A stretch of DNA of 64,000 nt, taken from contig CM066915.1 in the NCBI GenBank assembly GCA_033964015.1, forward strand, positions 2,877,942-2,941,941, written 5' to 3'. The notes beneath the pieces were generated by a model. It was not told the origin of the DNA and did no database searches. It saw only the letters and a program-made list of their open reading frames with translations. This document shows positions 1 to 10,929 of this stretch, in pieces. A program made the position numbers and the translations under genes. Source of the stretch: Scolanthus callimorphus (lineage: Eukaryota > Cnidaria > Anthozoa > Actiniaria > Edwardsiidae). The number at the start of each line of letters is the position of its first letter. Within the stretch, counting starts at the first letter, position 1.

Positions 1-671
1 CCACACGGTTGCGCTGCCCCAAGATATTATGAAGGTGTACACTGATTGCTTTGCTAGATCTACCTCATATGCCTTTGTCACATATTGGTCATTAGGGTTA
101 GAAAATGTACAAAAGTGAGCGCCCTCCATAATTTGCCAAACAAGTTCATCATTCAGCTCTGCAGGAAATCGACCTTTTAGTGATACGAATTGTAAACGGT
201 TATTACTCAGAATTTATCACCTCACGACTTTATTAGTACAACAAGATATATTATTTGCACAGTGCAGTATTAAACTGCGACATTACATGACACCTGCCTC
301 AATGGCCTCCGTGAGTATTACTAATAGCTACTAGTATTAGGCTCAAGGCTATTTCCACAGCCGTTTTAATCGATCTCGTGATAAAGTCAAATTTGAAGAT
401 GTAAGTCCTAGGAACCTATCATGTTCTGAATGGGTGTGTCTAGACCTCCTAGAAGGTTCTGCTATTGGGAGGTTGCACTTTAGACCCTAATTTTAGACCC
501 TGTTTTAAACCTGAGTTTGTATCCTGATTTTAAAGACCTTGATTTTAGACCCTGAGTTTAGACCCTGACTCAGCAGAGTTGGTACCGTCCCGACGTGACG
601 TCCGTAACGTGACTTCCGTGACGTGACTTCCATGACGCCCATCCGAGATTTAACACTTTGGATGAGGTTGA
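1..671. repeat. Left-edge copy of duplicated GPCR-flank sequence
   Basis: No gene is seen here. The segment matches 62745-62950 and 63514-63850 in direct orientation, sharing the text around 'ttgcgctgcccc', the 'acatattggtcattagg' stretch and the 'gcacagtgcagtattaaa' stretch. At the right end of the window this sequence lies just beyond the 5' end of a minus-strand GPCR copy, so another GPCR copy probably lies just left of base 1. Bases 480-570 carry degenerate short repeats of 'tttagaccctga', and 590-645 repeats of 'gtgacttccgtgac'. Confidence 0.75.
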
Positions 672-775
672 GCATGATAGTGAGATTTGGCAACGCCGAG
701 GTTTGTGTTATCTGCCGAAGCGAAGCTGAGGCGGATAACACTAACTCGAGGCGTTGACGAATCTCACTATCATGC
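672..775. repeat. Short fold-back element
   Basis: The arms 'gcatgatagtgagatt' (672-687) and 'aatctcactatcatgc' (760-775) are reverse complements. The pairing continues inward through the 'caacgcc'/'ggcgttg' and 'gttatc'/'gataac' blocks. The small loop region contains 'cgaagcgaagctgagg'. This is a MITE-like hairpin with no coding potential. Confidence 0.6.
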
Positions 776-1642
776 GAAAACCGAATTCAATAATTGTTTT
801 ATTATTCAGTAACCAAGAATTCTTACTTAGCTTAACGAAGTCAACGACGAGGCCGTGCACGGCGACACGGTTTTTCAACTTCATCTTACGTCCATTGGTA
901 TTTTCCTTTTTGTATTCAATTCAGATAGCCATAGTTGATGTTTAGATATCCTGAGCAATGATCTCTTGGCAAAAATCATAACAGATTCAACGGGAATATT
1001 CGCAAAACCGGCTTTCAATTCGGAAATGAAAACCAAGATGGCGGCCAAACCTATTGGCCTGCGTTATGACGTCATTAGAGTGCATCAATCCTAATGTCTG
1101 TAGTATGACGTCAGGCACTGCGCGCCAACAAGGTTTCGCTTCGTACTCTTAGCCAATCAGAACCGAGATAGTGGCATGGCTGAATAATAATACTTATTAG
1201 TGCGTCCACACTTGATATGTGTTTAAGGCAGATTTACCAGGACTCCGAGCAATGTTGACAAAAAATGGCCAAACATCTAGTTACTCAAGAGTTTAGAACC
1301 TGTTTGCTTGATTTTGGTTTGCTTTGGAAGAACTTACATATAAGGAACGTTGGGTTCGTCCCGCGCCATGAAATTCCCATGAAAAGCAGAGAAATTAAAT
1401 CTCAAAGTTCACATTAACCTGGAGTACAATTAATAGGAAAACTCCATGTCAAGCGCAATTCCTTCCAAATCCCTATATATGTGGTATATAAACTTGTATT
1501 TTCATAGGTTACCTTCAAGATTTGTTAACGGAACTAACTCGAGTAGCTTCTTGCATGCAAACCTCTCAAAAGATGCTAAAATAAAGCTAATAGGTTTCGT
1601 ACTTTCTAGGAAACCGATTTTTGGCCACACGTTGCTCTAATC
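776..1642. other. Intergenic, nothing recognised
   Basis: Both strands were read. Only short ORFs without recognisable domains are present, and no strong repeat was seen. Confidence 0.5.
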
Positions 1643-1646
1643 ACTA

Positions 1647-1803
1647 TTCAAATCGGCCGAAAACATTCCACGGGCACTGAGAAACACGGAAACCACTGAA
1701 ACGTGAGCTATGCTCACCTAGAACACAATAAAAGAGCGAGCAATCATATTGCTCACTCTCTTCTCGCATTTTGCGAGTGCTGGCCGGATTTGCTGGTGTT
1801 TTG
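1647..1803 (+). repeat. A1 repeat of element I
   Basis: This repeat matches 3726-3882. It contains potential hairpins ('gtgagctatgctcac', 'gagcaatcatattgctc', 'ctcgcattttgcgag') and an 'aataaa' polyadenylation-like signal, so it could act as the transcript-end region of a retroelement. Confidence 0.75.
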
Positions 1804-2065
1804 TTCCTGTGACATGGCTCCAGTTCCCGTCCGCCCCGCCACCCCGTTGTAGCCCCAGCACCTGTTCTTGGTTCTTACTGTACCAACCGCCTCAGCTCAG
1901 CTCCAGCCGTTCCTCCAGCTCCTGTTGTTCCAGCGCTGGCTCAAGCCAAGCAGCCACTTAGAGCAGACCACACGTAGACTTAACCTTGAGTCCTTGGTGG
2001 TTCCGTGGCCGATTTGCTCTGTCTATCTTTGCACATTTTGCTGTAGCCACTCGGGCTTCGCAAGT

Positions 2066-2830
2066 GTTTAATTGGTTGTGTACTGGACTTCTGTTCGGTA
2101 CGAAAAATTATCCACTGTTTATTATGGCCATTCGGGCCGGGCACGAGTCACTGGAAGCATATTTCAGGTGCCCTGTAGGAGTTTAATTGGTTGTATACTG
2201 GACTTCGGTTCGGTACGAAAAATTAGCTAGTGTTTATTATGGCCATTCGGGCCGGGCACGAGTCACTGGAAGCATATTTCAGGTGCCCTGTAGGAGTTTA
2301 ATTGGTTGTATACTGGACTTCGGTTCGGTACGAAAAATTAGCTAGTGTTTATTATGGCCATTCGGGCCGGGCACGAGTCACTGGAAGCATATTTCAGGTG
2401 CCCTGTAGGAGTTTAATTGGTTATATACTGGACTTCGGTTCGGTACGAAAAATTAGCTAGTGTTTATTATGGCCATTCGGGCCGGGCACGATTCACTGGA
2501 AGCATATTTCAGGTGCCCTGTAGGAGTTTAATTGGTTGTATACTGGACTTCGGTTCGGTACAAAAAATTATCCATTGTTTATTATGGCCATTCGGGCCGG
2601 GCACGATTCACTAGAAGCATATTTCAGGTGCCTTGTAGGAGTTTAATTGGTTGTATACTGGACTTCGGTTCGGTACGAACTTTCTCTTATTTATTATGGC
2701 CATTCGAGCCGCGGGTACGATTCACGGGAGGCATAGTTTCAGGTGCCCTGTGTTTATTTGGCCTTATATGGACCTCGGTTCGGTAGGGACACTGTTGTCT
2801 GTTTAGTGCCATTCGAGCCGGGCACATGAC
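2066..2830. repeat. 115-bp tandem repeat array (about 7 units)
   Basis: Units start at 2066, 2181, 2296, 2411, 2526 and 2641, with a degenerate unit from about 2751. Each begins near 'gtttaattggttg' and contains 'acttcggttcggtacgaa' and 'ccattcgggccgggcac'. The central units are almost identical and the edges more diverged, as expected from unequal exchange. Open frames here are repeat artefacts. The array lies wholly inside split-repeat element I. Confidence 0.9.
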
Positions 2831-3626
2831 AATATAGTAATGGGACAAAGAAAAGACAAGCGTGGAATCTGTGCTTTTACTTGTGGAATTGGCATCGCAT
2901 AGTTGCGTAATAAGGAAAAAAGGCATGAAAGAGAAAACGTAAGCTTTGGGTGATTTAGGGTTCACAGTCCCAGGGTCATCTAAGGCCCTTCGTGCCCGAC
3001 TCTTGCAGTTGCGCCGGGACTGCGTTCTCCTACTGATCCCGGGGAGTGTCGCTCAACTCTACAGGCTTCGTTGTTTTCTCTTCTATAATGGACGATTAGC
3101 CGCCAATCAAGCGATGACGTACACAGTATTTCGTCCTTCCAGAATGGGAAGGGGTTGAAAGATTTAATCGAAACGGCGGCCTATCAGGTATCTCAAAACG
3201 GTGAATTGGGTGACGCTCCCGGGGACCAGCTCGGGGGAACCAGTCCTGGCTGATTCTCTTGGTTCCGTGCGGGATTGTCTATCCGAGATTGTAGATGAGC
3301 AACACCCGGTAGCGGAAACTGTCTCGAGAGAGGTTCATGATCTCAACTTAGTCATTTGTATTAGCTTTACCTCTTGTGAGAACAATGAGAAGCTCCAGTC
3401 AGACGCACAATGGAAATCGTACGGGCGCCGTGCTGTGTTCTTACACAAATTATGCTATATACTTCCTATTTATAGTGTATAGGGGGTATGGTGACAGTAT
3501 TGGGGAATGAGTAGAGGGTGGTAAGATATGGATGAGATATGGGGGAGCCATATGGCTCAAATATTCCCTTGGGGCAAGGGCTGGGCGCGGGGTGCCGTCG
3601 GATGTGGGTGCATTGGAGAGCGGAGT

Positions 3627-4107
3627 GATCCACACCATTGCTCAGGTTACTGGACAATGGAGTCTGTTGTTCCCATCTCTAAATCAGTGATCCGTGGAAC
3701 AAAGGCCGGTTTGGATATAATACTATTCAAATCGGCCGAAAACATTCCACGGGCACTGAGAAGCACGGAAACCACTGAAACGTGAGCTATGCTCACCTAG
3801 AACACAATAAAAGAGCGAGCAATCATATTGCTCACTCTCTTCTCGCATTTTGCGAGTGCTGGCCGGATTTGCTGGTGTTTTGAGACGACATGAATCAATG
3901 GAAAGTGAGAGGTGGGGTGGGCTATAGCTTTGGGGTATGGCGCTCCATTTAGAGACCCGCCCACCCAGCCCCTATTTTGGTGTTGTATCCACACTGGCCT
4001 TTGCTACGGATCCACACCATTGCTCAGGTTACTGGACAATGGAGTCTGTTGTTCCCATCTCTAAATCAGTGATCCGTGGAACAAAGGCCGGTTTGGATAT
4101 AATACTA
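3627..4107 (+). repeat. B1-A2-B2 terminal repeat cluster of element I
   Basis: B1 (3627-3725) and B2 (4009-4107) are 99-bp direct repeats beginning 'gatccacaccattgctc' and ending 'ggatataatacta'. A2 (3726-3882) follows B1 directly. A 126-bp unique spacer separates A2 from B2. Confidence 0.75.
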
Positions 4108-4343
4108 AAACAATCTGTTTAAAAAAGTTAATATTTATCTCGATTATTTGCACCTCTGTGAATATCGCAAATACTAATGTGTTGTTTGCCTAGTTAATAA
4201 TATCTGCCGTTGTGACATTTGTTCCAAATAGGCCGTTATCACGCAAAATTGATTAATAATATTTAATGTTATCAGAAAATGAAATCCAATTCAATTCTTC
4301 ACATCCGTATTATTAGTAAAATTGCAAAGTTTGGTGAAGATTG

Positions 4344-4580
4344 CTTGAATACTGACTGAGAGATGAATTTTCAAAACTTCGTATTCTGGCTTATTTTTTG
4401 CAAGAAATGTATGGGCAAATACATCGAAACAAGGGTGGACGGGCGTCCAGCCACGACTTCACGTATTTTTGCCCAAACAGGCTTGCCTGAACATCTACAT
4501 ATTTTGCCCACACATTTCTTTGTAAAAAGTAAGCCAGAATACAAAGATTTGAAAATTCATTCTCTCAGCCAGTTTTCAAG
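4344..4580. mobile_element. MITE with long terminal inverted repeats
   Basis: The left arm from 'cttgaatactgactgagaga' pairs with the right arm ending 'ctctcagccagttttcaag'. Pairing extends for about 75 bp through 'gtattctggcttattttttg' and its complement near 4530-4550. There is no coding capacity. Confidence 0.75.
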
Positions 4581-4687
4581 TGTGAATAACGGCCTATTGC
4601 GCATGAGGTTTAATGTTATTTAATTCTGAATGTTTACTGAAACATGCTTACTCGATGAGTGTGAACGCACTATTGGGTGCCTGAATT

Positions 4688-5197
4688 GCCCGGGGGGTAC
4701 TCCCCATAAAAATACAGGGGCTGCTCGTCGGAAAGAGTTCTGAACAAATGATCTTAGCTAAAAAAATGCATTTATTTTGACGATGTTGGATTTGAGCTAC
4801 TAAACATGAAGCTGTTCTCGTTGGAATGTGTCGTTTTCTAAAATTTCCTTAAATGGAAGTTTCTACTTACCATATTTGGAAGTCCAGAAGTTTTCCTAGC
4901 TTATTTCTTGCCCTAAATTGTCAAAACAATCGACAAAACTTGCAGGTTTTGGAGAGAAGGCGTTGTTCTTGTAGGCCGCCATCTTTGTTTTGGCCCCAGG
5001 AGCCCGGAAATTCAAACACAGGTAGCCCGCGTCACGCACGAGTTGGCATTGTCAAGAACGACACATTTATCTTGATATGCTATCTGAGATGAGTAAAAAG
5101 TAATAGTGTTCTGTTAACACACCACCACTAATGCGAGACCCCCGGTAGTTTTTATGGGAAGTACTCCCTTCCATCTCCCCTTCCCTCCCGGGGCTAA
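4688..5197. mobile_element. Possible GGGTACTC-type TIR element
   Basis: 'cccggggggtactcccc' near 4689 is followed by 'ataaaaata'. An imperfect inverted counterpart, 'tttttatgggaagtactccc', lies near 5149-5168, with 'cccggggc' at the far end. It resembles the better-preserved element at 58381-58771. The arms are degenerate, so the boundaries are uncertain. Confidence 0.4.
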
Positions 5198-5287
5198 ATT
5201 GTAATCAGAAACGTACCGCAACTGCGGTACGTCGAATTCATTAGTTTGAATCATGCTTTCACTCATGCTTAAAACAATGAGGGTATC

Positions 5288-5425
5288 CTTCTATTGTGTC
5301 TTGAGGAAGTAGAAGGAGGATCCTTTTATTGTGTCTTGAGGAAGTAGGGGGGTAGGGGGATCCAATTCTATTGTGTCTTGAGGAAGTAGAGGGTGGGGTA
5401 TCCTTCTATTGTCTCAAAATACAAT
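5288..5425. repeat. Short tandem repeat, about 50 bp units
   Basis: 'attgtgtcttgaggaagtag' occurs three times (about 5293-5389) with 'ggatcc' between copies and a partial fourth unit. A short 'ggaattgtcgagtat' repeat follows at 5570-5623. Confidence 0.75.
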
Positions 5426-5852
5426 AGGTTGCCAAATACGGAGGTGACTCCTCATTGTAACGTCATTTGTAACGTCATGTCTCTGTGGCTCCGCACCGGG
5501 CTCCACAAAAAAAAACGGGTAATTCGGTCCCTCCTGTACTACTATCAGCCCCCGTTAATTTCCTCGATATGGAATTGTCGAGTATTGTCGAATTGTCGAG
5601 TATGATATGGAATTGTCGAGTATTGGCACTAGCGTTGCTTCTCTCTCTGCTCATCCTCTCGGAAGACCTCATTATTTGGATAGGTGCTCAGAAGAAAATT
5701 CGCCACTAATTTTTATAACTAAAAATCTGGCCAAAACGTTGATTGCACTGTAATCGCTTCTTTTCCCGTTGCGATGAAAAGTATGAAAATAGAATGTTGT
5801 TTTCTCTCGGTAAACAGATCAGGAAATCTCTCCACTGCTTTATCAGTAAAGA

Positions 5853-6745
5853 CTAAATACCAGTTTTAGCCGTGTCTATTGGTCGCATTGCAATCACTGT
5901 GGGTTCTCCTGTGCTGACTTCCCCTTCATTCGATACTCCACAAGCACACATTACTTTTCTTGGAACACATGATTGTAGAATAAGCCACAACTCCTTTCGA
6001 AATTCTTGGATACGAACGAAATAGACGACAACGTTAATGAGGGAGTTTATGTAAAAAAGCATGACTACATAAGGTGACATAGAATTCAGCACTGCTGTAC
6101 ACACTTGGCACCATGTTGATAACAGGTACACAAGCGTAAAAGGCAAAATGACGATGAAGGAGACACAGGTAGTGATACACAAAGTGATGGCGAGTCTTAT
6201 ATTACTACGAGCATTCTGTCCTGCAACATGTACAGCTTGCCTTGATGCCTTGACCTTGATCCAGATGGTGATATAACTTGCAAGGGTAACGAATACACCT
6301 AACATTACTAGCACGAGTTTAATGGTAAACATCGGTTTATGAGAGCTTTGCAGCACATAGTAATCCAAATTTAAGCAACCGCCAATAACCCATCCAAATA
6401 CTATTCCAAGCACGTACTGCCAAGTCTTCAGTAGGCGATGTTTAAAAGGAAAGACCACAGCGTAAGCGCGTTCCAACGAACCAGCCATGAAGGAAAAAAG
6501 TGATACAATTAGAGCAATGTTGTTAATACCCAACACTATGTTGGATAGTTTTCTTCCTGAAGCTGTACAGCGACTGCTAATGTAACGCCGATGCAAAGAT
6601 CAGCAAGTGTTAAATTTAGTAGAATAAAACTTGACTTTTTGACGCGGAAAGATTTTCTAAGGAACACTGCACAAGCAAGGCTGTTAGCAAGTACAATCAT
6701 CAACGACTCTATGAAAACAATCTTGGAAAACATGTTAAGCGCCAT
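5853..6745 (-). pseudogene. Class A GPCR copy 1, one frameshift
   Basis: This is a seven-transmembrane rhodopsin-family receptor encoded in a single exon. The first part (6745-6536) gives TM1 and TM2, including 'LANSLACAVFL' and 'LNLTLADLCIGV' with the conserved Asp of TM2. The second frame (6596-5853) carries TM3-TM7, including 'SLERAYAVVFPFKHR' (DRY-like position), the TM4 Trp in 'GIVFGW', and 'SLINVVVYF' in place of NPxxY. The break lies near 6550-6556, where this copy has four T's and the paralogue at 62242-62246 has five. The gene is thus either a pseudogene or an intact gene with a one-base assembly error. The length (about 296 aa) matches the intact paralogue at 41851-42741. The ligand is unknown. 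Confidence 0.8.
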
Positions 6746-6983
6746 GACAATAAATCTTGCCGAAGATTAAAGAAGGAATTTAGACATGAGCATAAACTGG
6801 AAAAGAGGATGCTTGATAATGTGCTATCAATTTTAAAACGTTCTACCAGATGGTACGAATTTTGAACGAATTAAAGTTTAAAAGAGCTCTAATTGTATAT
6901 TGGCTCTCTGTTGGTCCTGTTGATTAGATATCATATTTGCGTAAATCGTATATTTGTGCATTCGAATTGACTTAGAGGAGTGT

Positions 6984-7672
6984 GATTCTCAGGTAAGTTA
7001 AGGCCTGGGCGGAAGCACGATCCAAAATGGCGGACGTAAAACTGTGGGGGGTGGTCCATCTCAAAATCAATGCCTCTGAGGGATCCAAACAATCTACATT
7101 TGAATACCTTTGATCATTCTCAATCATTTTCACTAATGTTGGTCTCTATGGCAACAAATGCATGACCTCTGACCTTAAATTTAATTTCTAGGAAAAATGG
7201 CCTCTGCATTCAATGGGGAAAAGCGAAATCGTTCCCCAGAGTGCATTATAGTGTTTGTTATATAGTGTAGAGTATTGATCCAACGAGGATGGCTGGAAAT
7301 GTTTTTTAGGATAGCCTTATTTGTGATGATGTAATATGATACCTCTCCTTTTCTTAAAATGTGGATAACTTGGACACCCATCCTCGTTGGAATGGTAATA
7401 TACGCCCGACACTGGTCATAATAAGACCCATTGGGAAACCATTGGTATGACCCCATCGAATGCAGAGGACTGAAGGAAAATTGTGCCTTTGTCACGCTCT
7501 TACAAGTCACGCAACACGTTGACATGGTAACCAAATACATCAAATGAAACGTCTCACCGGGTGTACCAACCTTAACGAAAAACATTCTACAGAAGATATT
7601 TATCTACCCTAGAGAATTTTTTTCAGTATTTTTCGCATTTTTTTGAAAAACACCCATGCCTTAATATACCTG
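6984..7672. mobile_element. TIR element inserted in the GPCR upstream flank
   Basis: The arms 'ctcaggtaagttaaggcctg' (left) and the complement of 'catgccttaatatacctgag' (right) bound the insertion. Paralogous flanks at 36620-36660 and 50690-50720 run without it, so it is a genuine insertion. The short duplicated flank is about 'gatt'. ORF 7181-7585 (134 aa, -) inside it matches no family I know. Confidence 0.65.
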
Positions 7673-7885
7673 AGATTTCAGCGTAACAGTGTGATTTTAA
7701 ATTGTTCGATTTAAACGTCAGTAGATCAATGTCCTTTGTCATATTATAAACAAATGTCGAGGACTTCGGCTCGTGAAATAACGAACATTTTAGATATATC
7801 ACTCGTGGTATTTATGCAAAATAGCACAATAAACCATTCAATTACCTTTGCTAATTTAGGTACTTCACCTTAAACCTACGTACAG
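7673..7885. repeat. Resumed GPCR upstream flank
   Basis: This is colinear with 36630-36845 and 50695-50905, sharing 'tgtcctttgtcatatta', 'cttcggctcgtgaaataacg' and 'tttgctaatttaggtact'. It is non-coding and belongs to the duplicated unit. Confidence 0.7.
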
Positions 7886-8426
7886 TACTTTATATTATTT
7901 ATTTTAAAAAATGGGGAACAGAAAACCTCATCCTATTCTGAAAATACGATGGAATTTTCCTTTACTGCATTAATTCCTTCAATATAGCGTCTTTTAAGGC
8001 AGACCACCTTGAAAATTAGCGGAGATAAACTTGGTTGCTAGGGCAACAGTTCTCACGATCACGTGACCCTGGACACGATTAAAAAACGCTATCAACTGCA
8101 GAAGTTCATGAAGATTACGAATTTAGGGTCAAAAAGTAGGAAAATTGGCAGTAAGTTTTCCCCGTTTTTGATTGAAAGTAAATTTTAAACGGTACTTACA
8201 GATACTATAAAATTGTGTGTCCATAGCAACTAAATGCATGGAACAGTTAAGGTCGGGGGACGTGTTACTCATACCAAGTTCCATGTCGGTAGCTATTTTG
8301 CTAATGTAGTTATTTGCAAAAACTGCTTTTTGCCTTAAGAATCCGCGTATAAGCCCCACCTCCTTTCAAGTCAGGCCTTAACACACCTGAGAATTACCTT
8401 TCCCGGTGCGGAATCGTATAACTTCT
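7886..8426. other. Diverged transposon-like stretch
   Basis: Part of this stretch (8129-8396) resembles 6985-7200. Both have a 'tatggcaac/tagcaac...aaatgcatg' block and an 'ctcaggt..gttaaggcctg' end, so it may be a truncated relative of the element at 6984-7672. No gene is recognised. Confidence 0.4.
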
Positions 8427-8719
8427 CGCCTCATGTAAGGTAATCCAAGCAGATCTTGTATTCCGGATTCCAGTCCTTGGATTCCGGATTCCAACCTACT
8501 GGATTCCGGATTCCATATCAGTGGATTCCGGATTCGATAATTCTCAAACAATCAAGATTCCAAAATTACTTTATCTGAATAAATTCTTGGATTCCGGATT
8601 CTCAAGGCCTTTGTATTCTGGATTCCTGCTATATGGATTCCGGATTCCATCCTACGGATTCGTGATTCCAAAGCTAAGAAAAAGGATTCCGGATTCTGGA
8701 TTACCTTACATGGGGCGAG
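8426..8719. mobile_element. MITE with GGATTCCGGATTCC repeats
   Basis: The terminal arms 'ctcgcctcatgtaaggtaat' and 'attaccttacatggggcgag' are inverted. The interior is about a dozen degenerate copies of 'ggattccggattc'. The paralogous sequence at 37378-37400, read in reverse, has the uninterrupted target, and 'actt(ct)' is duplicated on both sides. The insertion therefore happened after the unit was duplicated and inverted. Confidence 0.8.
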
Positions 8720-9070
8720 ACTTCTCCCGAGTGGAAAACGCTATAAAGTACATAGATGTTAAGGATTTGATACAAAGACAAACCATGCGTTTAATTTGTT
8801 CACGGTTACGCTGTGTTCGGCGCTAGATTTACCAGATTACGCTTGATCCAGCTGTCGCGCTGAAATTGTTTTTTTAAGAGATTAAAATAACCTTCTTTTC
8901 CCTGTATTTGCCAATTCGATATACTTGTTTCACTTTAACAAAAATGCTTAAACGATGTAAACCATCCGTTTTTATAATCCACTGTATGGCTTTTATTCAT
9001 GGTATGGTAACCAGCAGTGACCGTGAAAATTGATACAAAACCGATTTGCACCGTCTTTTGTTATCACCCA
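8720..9070 (-). repeat. Inverted copy of GPCR upstream flank
   Basis: Read on the minus strand, this matches 37000-37400, 42860-43205 and 51090-51400. Shared blocks include 'cagctggatcaagtgtaat', 'acacagcttaaccgtga' and 'caaatcggttttgtatcga'. With the plus-strand GPCR fragment at 11501-12061 it marks an inverted copy of the duplicated unit. Confidence 0.8.
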
Positions 9071-9845
9071 GATAACCGATTTTCTAAAATGATGAAATTT
9101 GATTTTGTAAAGGAAGTACAGATTGTCTCACCATACGTTTGTAAGGCTATAGGTCCTGCATCTATCCCCCTGTCGTGCGAACATTTCCAGTAATCTGTAA
9201 TAAATATTGAATTGTTCCTCAGTTGTAAACAAAAGAAAATACTCATATTTCATTAGCTGTTGTGACAACATTGTACAGTAAAACTAATCATCGAAGAAAC
9301 AAATAGTTTGACACTCACTCGCGCAGCGCTTGTTCGTAAAATATTCTTTTACCAGTAATATCCTCTATGTATTATTTATTTATTTTCTCGATTTTCCTTC
9401 CGCAGATCTACACGGGATCTTACAGGACGAAGCGCATTTTGCGACCTCGCAAGTGACACTATATTCAGCTTGTCAGTAGTCTGTAGAGGACACCGTCCAC
9501 CGACATTTACGCAAAAAATAGACAGTATGACTACTACCGAAGTATGGCATGAGTTTAGGTTAACAGTGTGTCAAGAAGAGAAAGTTAAGTAAGGGGCTTA
9601 ATGAATCGTCGAGCCTCAAGCGTTCTATAAGACAATCACGTTTTCAAACGCCGCATCACGGGTATCACCCTAATTGTACTGCCGGCTTATGCAGAAAATT
9701 GGTGCTGGGCGTACTTGAGTCAACAACCACCAGGAATATTGCAAATAAAGCGATTGGCGCAGGTTTATGGACACATGCGTTTCTTTCTGATGGTAAAGTG
9801 AACAAGCGCACTCCATGTGGTTGACAATAGTTTATTTGGAGAGTC
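9071..9845. other. Intergenic, nothing recognised
   Basis: Only short ORFs without recognisable domains were found. The stretch lies inside the inverted GPCR unit, before the satellite. Confidence 0.4.
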
Positions 9846-9854
9846 TTCCAATCT

Positions 9855-10800
9855 AACTCTGTGCAGCTCATCTTCGCTCGCCTTTTCGTACAAAGTTGTG
9901 TGAGCCCGGAGCGCAGAGCGCAAAAATGTGTGTCAGCCCGGAGCAGAGCGTACAAATTCGTGCAGCTCATCTTTGCTCGCCCTTTCTCGAAAATTTGTGT
10001 AAGCCCACAGCAGAGCGCACAAATTTGTGCAGCTCATTTTTGCTCGCCTTCTCGCACAAATTTGTGTGAGTCCGGAGCATAGCGCACAAATTTGTGCAGC
10101 TCCTCTTTGCTCACCCTTTTCGCACAAATTTGTGTGAGCCCGCAGCGCAGCAGAGCGCACAAATTTGTGCAGCTCATCTTTGCTCGCCTTCTCGCACAAA
10201 TTTGTGTAAGTCCGGAGCATAGCGCACAAATTTGTGCAGCTCCTCTTTGCTCACCCTTTTCGCACAAATTTGTGTGAGCCCGCAGCGCAGCAGAGCGCAC
10301 AAATTTGTGCAGCTCATCTTTGCTCGCCTTCTCGCACAAATTTGTGTGAGTCCGGAGCATAGCGCACAAATTTGTACAGCTCCTTTTTGCTCACCCTTTT
10401 CGCACAAATTTGTGTGAGCCCGCAGCGCAGCAGAGCGCACAAATTTGTGCAGCTCATCTTTGCTCGCCTTCTCGCACAAATTTGTGTGAGTCCGGAGCAT
10501 AGCGCACAAATTTGTGCAGCTCCTCTTTGCTTACCCTTTTCGCACAAATTTGTGTGAGCCCGCAGCGCAGCAGAGCGCACAAATTTGGGCAGCTCATCTT
10601 TGCTCGCCTTCTCGCACAAATTTGTGTGAGTCCGGAGCATAACGCACAAATTTGTGCAGCTCATCTTCGCTCGACATTTCGCACAAATTTGTGTGAGCCG
10701 GCAACAGAGCGCACAAATTTGTGCAGCTCGCCTTTTCGCACAAATTTGTGCAGCTCATCTTCGCTCGACATTTCGCACAAATTTGTGTGAGCCGGCAACC
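9855..10800. repeat. Satellite with palindromic CACAAATTTGTG core
   Basis: The perfect palindrome 'gcacaaatttgtgc' or its variant 'cgcacaaatttgtgtgag' recurs about 23 times between 10017 and 10790 at 30-38 bp spacing. Four such blocks form a 140-bp higher-order unit, visible as identical segments starting near 10083, 10223, 10363 and 10503. The flanks 'cagctcatctttgctcgcc' and 'gagtccggagcatagc' alternate. The left 160 bp is diverged. Long open frames on both strands here come from the repeat and are not genes. Confidence 0.92.
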
Positions 10801-10929
10801 TGGCAGAGGCACACCTTTCTTGAGTGTCTGTACAATGTTTATGTGGAAAGGCTGATCAGCTGCAATGTGTATTTCAGGGTTCAAAAATTCAATGTTAAAA
10901 GGACAACCTTACGTACATTTGTGTAATAT

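Larger units (their letters stand above)
1647..4107 (+). mobile_element. Non-coding split-direct-repeat (YR-type) element I
   Basis: The order of repeats is A1 (1647-1803), internal region, B1 (3627-3725), A2 (3726-3882), spacer, B2 (4009-4107). The A copies are 157 bp and the B copies 99 bp, both near-identical. This A1-internal-B1-A2-B2 order is the known signature of Ngaro/PAT-type tyrosine-recombinase retroelements. The four bases ACTA stand immediately before A1 (1643-1646), at the B1/A2 junction (3722-3725) and at the end of B2 (4104-4107), as expected for recombination through a short core. No RT, recombinase or hydrolase ORF is visible. The interior instead holds a 115-bp minisatellite. 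A derivative of an autonomous element mobilised in trans is the likely explanation (inference). Confidence 0.7.

Noticed and set aside
1647..1803. Hammerhead ribozyme or retrozyme in the A repeat of element I
   Set aside because: Hairpins are present, but the conserved CTGATGA and GAAA core of a hammerhead is not seen.
2066..2830. CRISPR-like array
   Set aside because: The whole 115-bp unit repeats, with no variable spacers, and the genome is eukaryotic. It is a minisatellite. The same reasoning applies to 9855-10800, 26930-27600 and 53090-53985.
1642..3882. Ordinary LTR retrotransposon bounded by the 157-bp repeats
   Set aside because: The repeats lack TG...CA ends and a following primer-binding site, and the separate B pair makes the split-direct-repeat reading fit better.
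9861..10926. Multiple 60-116 aa ORFs on both strands with KFVRSA/LCEK-type repeats
   Set aside because: They are translations of the 140-bp palindromic satellite. The same repeat is open on both strands, which is typical of satellites and not of genes.
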